This document shows, piece after piece, positions 61,701 through 64,000 of a DNA stretch of 64,000 nucleotides (positions are counted from its first letter, which is position 1; each line of letters opens with the position of its first letter). The notes beneath the pieces were generated by a model. That model saw only the letters and a list, made by a program, of their open reading frames with translations. It had not been told where the DNA came from and did not search any database. This DNA comes from Kiritimatiellota bacterium B12222 (lineage in GTDB: Bacteria > Verrucomicrobiota > Kiritimatiellia > SS1-B-03-39 > UBA6053): positions 3,038,001 to 3,102,000 of the forward strand of contig CP120722.1 of assembly GCA_029719485.1 (NCBI GenBank), in the 5' to 3' direction. The position numbers and the translations under genes were made by a program.

Positions 61701-64000
61701 CCGGATCAGGGAAACTTTAATGACAGCACCCAACGCTGGGACCTGGGCACCTTAGCGGTCAATGCCTCGGCCACTATGACCTATGTGGTCGACGTAGATG
61801 CCGATACCATTGGAGATACCCTCACCCACACTGCCAACATTATTCATTCAGATGTCCCTGATGCCAACAGCGCAAACAATAGTGATACGGTTTCTGTTTA
61901 TGTTTCGGGACTGGTGATCAGCAAGTCGGTTTCTCCGGTGGGTCAGGTGAACCATGGCGGAACATTGTCCTACACCATTCGGGTTGAAAATGAAGGGGCC
62001 AGTGACCAAACGAATGTGCAAGTCATTGACATCTTGCCTGCAGGCATGACCTACACTCCAAACAGCATCCAAGGGATGTTAAGTAAAGCCCCTGCTCCTG
62101 GAAACTACACCGAGACCTTTGACAGTTCAGGAACCTTTACCGTACCCGTGGGAGTAAGCTCCCTTACCGTGGAAGCCTGGGGAGCTGGAGGTAGTGGTGG
62201 TGATGAAGGTGGATCAAATGGACGAGGCGGTGGGGGTGGCGGAGCCTATGCCCGTAGCGTCGTCTCCGTATCAGACTTACAAGTATACACCGTAACCGTG
62301 GGTGAAGGAGGAGAATCAACCACGAACACATCCAATCCCGGTGGAGACTCTACATTTTCAATAGGAAACACCACCTGGGTGCGTGCAGATGGTGGTGCTG
62401 CGGGAACCAACTCCGGAGAGACGGGAGGAACCATCGCAAATAGCATAGGAACAACTCGTTTCGCAGGTGGCAGTGGCGGCAACCGCAGCTCAAATAAAAA
62501 ACATGGCGGCGGTGGCGGAGGATCCGCAACCTCTACGGCAAATGGTGGCAATGGGAATAACGCTTCGAACAATGCACCAGGTACCGGAGGGACGGGGCAA
62601 GGTGCGGGCGGGAATGGCGGTTCATCAAGAAATGTAGGTCAAAATGGTAGTGCTCCAGGTGGCGGAGGTGGAGGACGTGGTGAAGAAGGTGTCAATGGTC
62701 TTGCTTCAGGAAACGGGGCAGATGGTCGCGTGGTCATCACTTACACTATCCCTTCAGCTATCGGTACCATCGCGGCACCTTCGGGAATCATTGCTGAGGG
62801 ATGGACAATTCCCGCTGGCGAATACTTAGAACTTAATTTTGATGTCTCCGTTGCGTCCGTTGCAGGATTCTCTACCCTCACCAACCTGGCTTCCGTCACC
62901 AGTGACCAAGTAAGTTCTCCACTTGAGTCAAGTGCGCAAACCAGCGTCAATGGCGGCAGCATAGGGAATTTTGTCTGGGTCGACACCAATGGGGATGGCA
63001 TTCAAAACAACGAAGAACCTGGACTTGAGAATGTGCAGGTTACGCTTTTGAACAGCACGGGAACTACCACGATTCAGGATGTAAACGGACAAGATCTCGC
63101 GGTGCTAACGGACCCCAATGGGGCTTACAGCTTAGGCACCCTGCCCTCAGGCACATACAGAGTACACTTTTCAAAACCTGCAGGATATGAATTCAGTCCC
63201 TTGAATGCTGATGAAAACGGCATCAGCGGAAACGAAAATTCTGATGCAGACCCCGCCAGCGGCCAAACCGTGACCATCTCCATTACTGCCGGTCAAGACA
63301 TCGCTTATGTCGCGGCAGGATTCTATCAACCAGGCAGCATTACCGGAACCGTAGGCATCGACACCTCAGGTGACGGCAACAGTAATGGTCCTCAAGACGG
63401 GGTCAGCATAACCTTAATAACGTTGGCGGACGACTCGGTGGTGACCAGCACCACGACCGACGCCAATGGAGCCTACAGCTTTTCAGACCTTCCTCCCGGC
63501 AGTTATCGCATTGACCAAAACGTCCCCTCTTCATTCATGGCCGTAAAAGATGTGGATGGTGGAGACCTCACCCAAAATGGCGATCAAACGCCGATTACAG
63601 TGAGCTCTAACGACGACGTCACCAACCAAAGTTTTGTCAACAGCCCTGAAGCCGTCATCGCAGGCTTCGTATGGGTGGATACCAACGGAAACGGCCTTCA
63701 GGATGAAGGTGAAACCGGTCTTGAAAATAGTACCATCGCCCTCTTGGATCATGAAGGCCATCCTCTTTTGAATGGACAGGATGTTCCGATCACCACTACG
63801 TCAGATGCTCTGGGTATTTATACCTTTACGGGCTTACTTGCAGGAGAGTATCTCTTAAAGTTTACCGGACCTGCGGGTTATGAACACACGATTCAAGATG
63901 CTGACTCCAACGGGCTCAGTGGAAGTAAAAACTCTGATGCGAATGCCAGCACAGGCATCACACCTACCCTCAGCCTGAGCGTGGGTCAGCGCATGGACAC
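58761..64000 (+). CDS. Giant secreted SdrD-B/DUF11 repeat protein (5' part, incomplete)
   Basis: Open from ATG 58761 to the window end, 1746 codons with no stop; the C-terminus is missing. A signal peptide (KVFIVLISLLPAFINVYG) is followed by an N-terminal beta-rich domain. A DUF11-like region comes next (DNDSDGNISPGDVLEYEVAIENT). SdrD-B-type modules then occur: GDYVWFDANANGLQDSGE near 60800, GNFVWMDVNGNGRQDSGE near 61187, GNFVWVDTNGDGIQNNEE near 62964, a shorter one near 63350, and AGFVWVDTNGNGLQDEGE near 63660. Two DUF11-type modules lie near 61550-62080. A Gly-rich domain with dense G-G runs interrupts the second at about 62110-62740. Likely a surface or matrix adhesin; function is inferred from domains. 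Confidence 0.88.
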   Translation, partial: MTNITFFSTTRVINKVFIVLISLLPAFINVYGQNSDVAQTYYLPLPEDQLLEALTQIENGGPSDNPDSPIINRISIAAIANNTLIYYDQGENGYDPVIDNPINIYSSTNLGGTQIWGDGDTSNGFPPGVNSDLINSGTVIVLEASVAVPFASGTFPFGGGDKLASTKTISVVRAGWATTTGTLFAGSNEVFDTANWGVEYRVPVGENTSSQQMFEYVGLHLMAGQDGATLQIDADASGNFETTVTLTEGESYHVNGNVNEGARILSDNPVQVDMITGDVTSNYESRFIHLSPLSLWSDKYVTPVSTRSSDATTVWLFNPTSSTLAVTYTTRNGTGNLVTSTLSVPAGGSNSQVLTDGYGAKFEATGTPFYAISTIDSNGTDASDNQSADWGFSLIPQGSATPQVLVGLGIGRDPTSTINPNENGSPVWVTPVGNGNTAITVYVDYDANPLTGTTAHANGVRYDSSYSLRELDVQRIFDPDGEQTGMLIYVLDPDIKLAAAWGQDPSVASTGAPGLDMGTGVPPLPSFVATKRSVLLIDNDSDGNISPGDVLEYEVAIENTSRFPVPDISILDHLPASVTYNLGSTAFVNANDVTLPIPDNASASFFPLSSDFDLSQFDDDNDGNGNLPVSGNWAVTYAVTVKNYADLNGAIQIENAATINAVEIVALSSSVDVISGKIGDYVWFDANANGLQDSGETGINGITVRILDASGHPVLDDNNQPYVTTTADDDENHSGFYQFKGVPGGDYLLEFETSEAYAFTLLDQDNQGVSGGQNSDVIRDTGRTTVFTLNGGETADYVDAGLVNASMIGNFVWMDVNGNGRQDSGEWGLNGVTVNLLNAAGSLLDTTTTADEGSNPGYYEFSGITDGQYQVEFVAPANHAFTTQNADNDGVTGSENSDASIADGKTELFSVAIDTSLNTIDAGLLSADLQLGQRIENAVVNEGNSTTFTITVTNLGPTQATGIEISTAGLPAGLSFDSASPDQGNFNDSTQRWDLGTLAVNASATMTYVVDVDADTIGDTLTHTANIIHSDVPDANSANNSDTVSVYVSGLVISKSVSPVGQVNHGGTLSYTIRVENEGASDQTNVQVIDILPAGMTYTPNSIQGMLSKAPAPGNYTETFDSSGTFTVPVGVSSLTVEAWGAGGSGGDEGGSNGRGGGGGGAYARSVVSVSDLQVYTVTVGEGGESTTNTSNPGGDSTFSIGNTTWVRADGGAAGTNSGETGGTIANSIGTTRFAGGSGGNRSSNKKHGGGGGGSATSTANGGNGNNASNNAPGTGGTGQGAGGNGGSSRNVGQNGSAPGGGGGGRGEEGVNGLASGNGADGRVVITYTIPSAIGTIAAPSGIIAEGWTIPAGEYLELNFDVSVASVAGFSTLTNLASVTSDQVSSPLESSAQTSVNGGSIGNFVWVDTNGDGIQNNEEPGLENVQVTLLNSTGTTTIQDVNGQDLAVLTDPNGAYSLGTLPSGTYRVHFSKPAGYEFSPLNADENGISGNENSDADPASGQTVTISITAGQDIAYVAAGFYQPGSITGTVGIDTSGDGNSNGPQDGVSITLITLADDSVVTSTTTDANGAYSFSDLPPGSYRIDQNVPSSFMAVKDVDGGDLTQNGDQTPITVSSNDDVTNQSFVNSPEAVIAGFVWVDTNGNGLQDEGETGLENSTIALLDHEGHPLLNGQDVPITTTSDALGIYTFTGLLAGEYLLKFTGPAGYEHTIQDADSNGLSGSKNSDANASTGITPTLSLSVGQRMD

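Noticed and set aside
62150..62740. Repetitive GGTGG-type DNA that could be taken for a repeat array or CRISPR
   Set aside because: It is in frame with the giant surface gene and encodes a glycine-rich domain, with no regular repeat-spacer structure.

Overview
The window looks like a chromosome segment of a marine-type Verrucomicrobiota bacterium, probably Opitutia/Puniceicoccales-like. This placement is inferred from gene content, not from a marker search. The support is PEP-CTERM proteins, prepilin-like proteins ending in a YADGH motif, a Minf_1886-family protein, many lipoprotein glycoside hydrolases, a sulfatase remnant and a moderate G+C content. No tRNA, rRNA, CRISPR array, transposase or phage gene was seen.

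Region 1 (1-24 kb) is an accessory polysaccharide-use region. It holds two paralogous GH16-like lipoproteins, an AraC and an IclR regulator, a uronate pathway pair (SDR mannonate/fructuronate oxidoreductase and glucuronate isomerase UxaC), a GH28 enzyme, a CBM9-like secreted protein, a second AraC regulator, two prepilin-like proteins, and divergent GH31 and GH38 glycosidases. The likely logic is surface endo-cleavage by the GH16-like lipoproteins, exo-trimming by GH28, GH31 and GH38, then uronate isomerisation and reduction in the cytoplasm. Substrate identity is not settled by the sequence. Inside this region a PEP-CTERM gene is tandemly duplicated together with its leader and terminator, and REP-like inverted repeats lie around the copies.

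Region 2 (24.5-31 kb) is an efflux operon: TetR, a membrane-fusion lipoprotein, and a very long gene in which an RND pump is fused in frame to a NodT/TolC-type outer-membrane lipoprotein. A near-perfect palindrome overlaps the putative -10 of the tetR promoter.

Region 3 (31-41 kb) holds a PEP-CTERM-like gene, the chaperone set dnaK-groS-groL (minus strand) and, divergently, a phoH - HD hydrolase - ybeY - CNNM/CBS operon.

Region 4 (41-59 kb) is mostly housekeeping: an LMF1-like membrane protein, a DUF151 nuclease, a CBS/DRTGG pyrophosphatase, a glucosyl-3-phosphoglycerate synthase with an M20-like hydrolase and a GT4 glycosyltransferase (likely compatible-solute synthesis), and a LysM lipoprotein - coiled-coil - small membrane protein - murB operon. 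It continues with a decayed sulfatase, YceI, and a Minf_1886 - uvrC - nucleotidyltransferase - dinB run.

Region 5 (58.8-64 kb) is the 5' part of a giant secreted protein with SdrD-B-like and DUF11-like modules and a glycine-rich insert. It runs off the end of the window.

The best leads for something new are the RND-outer-membrane channel fusion, the paired GH16-like lipoproteins with their candidate operators, the duplicated PEP-CTERM units, and the LysM/coiled-coil envelope operon.
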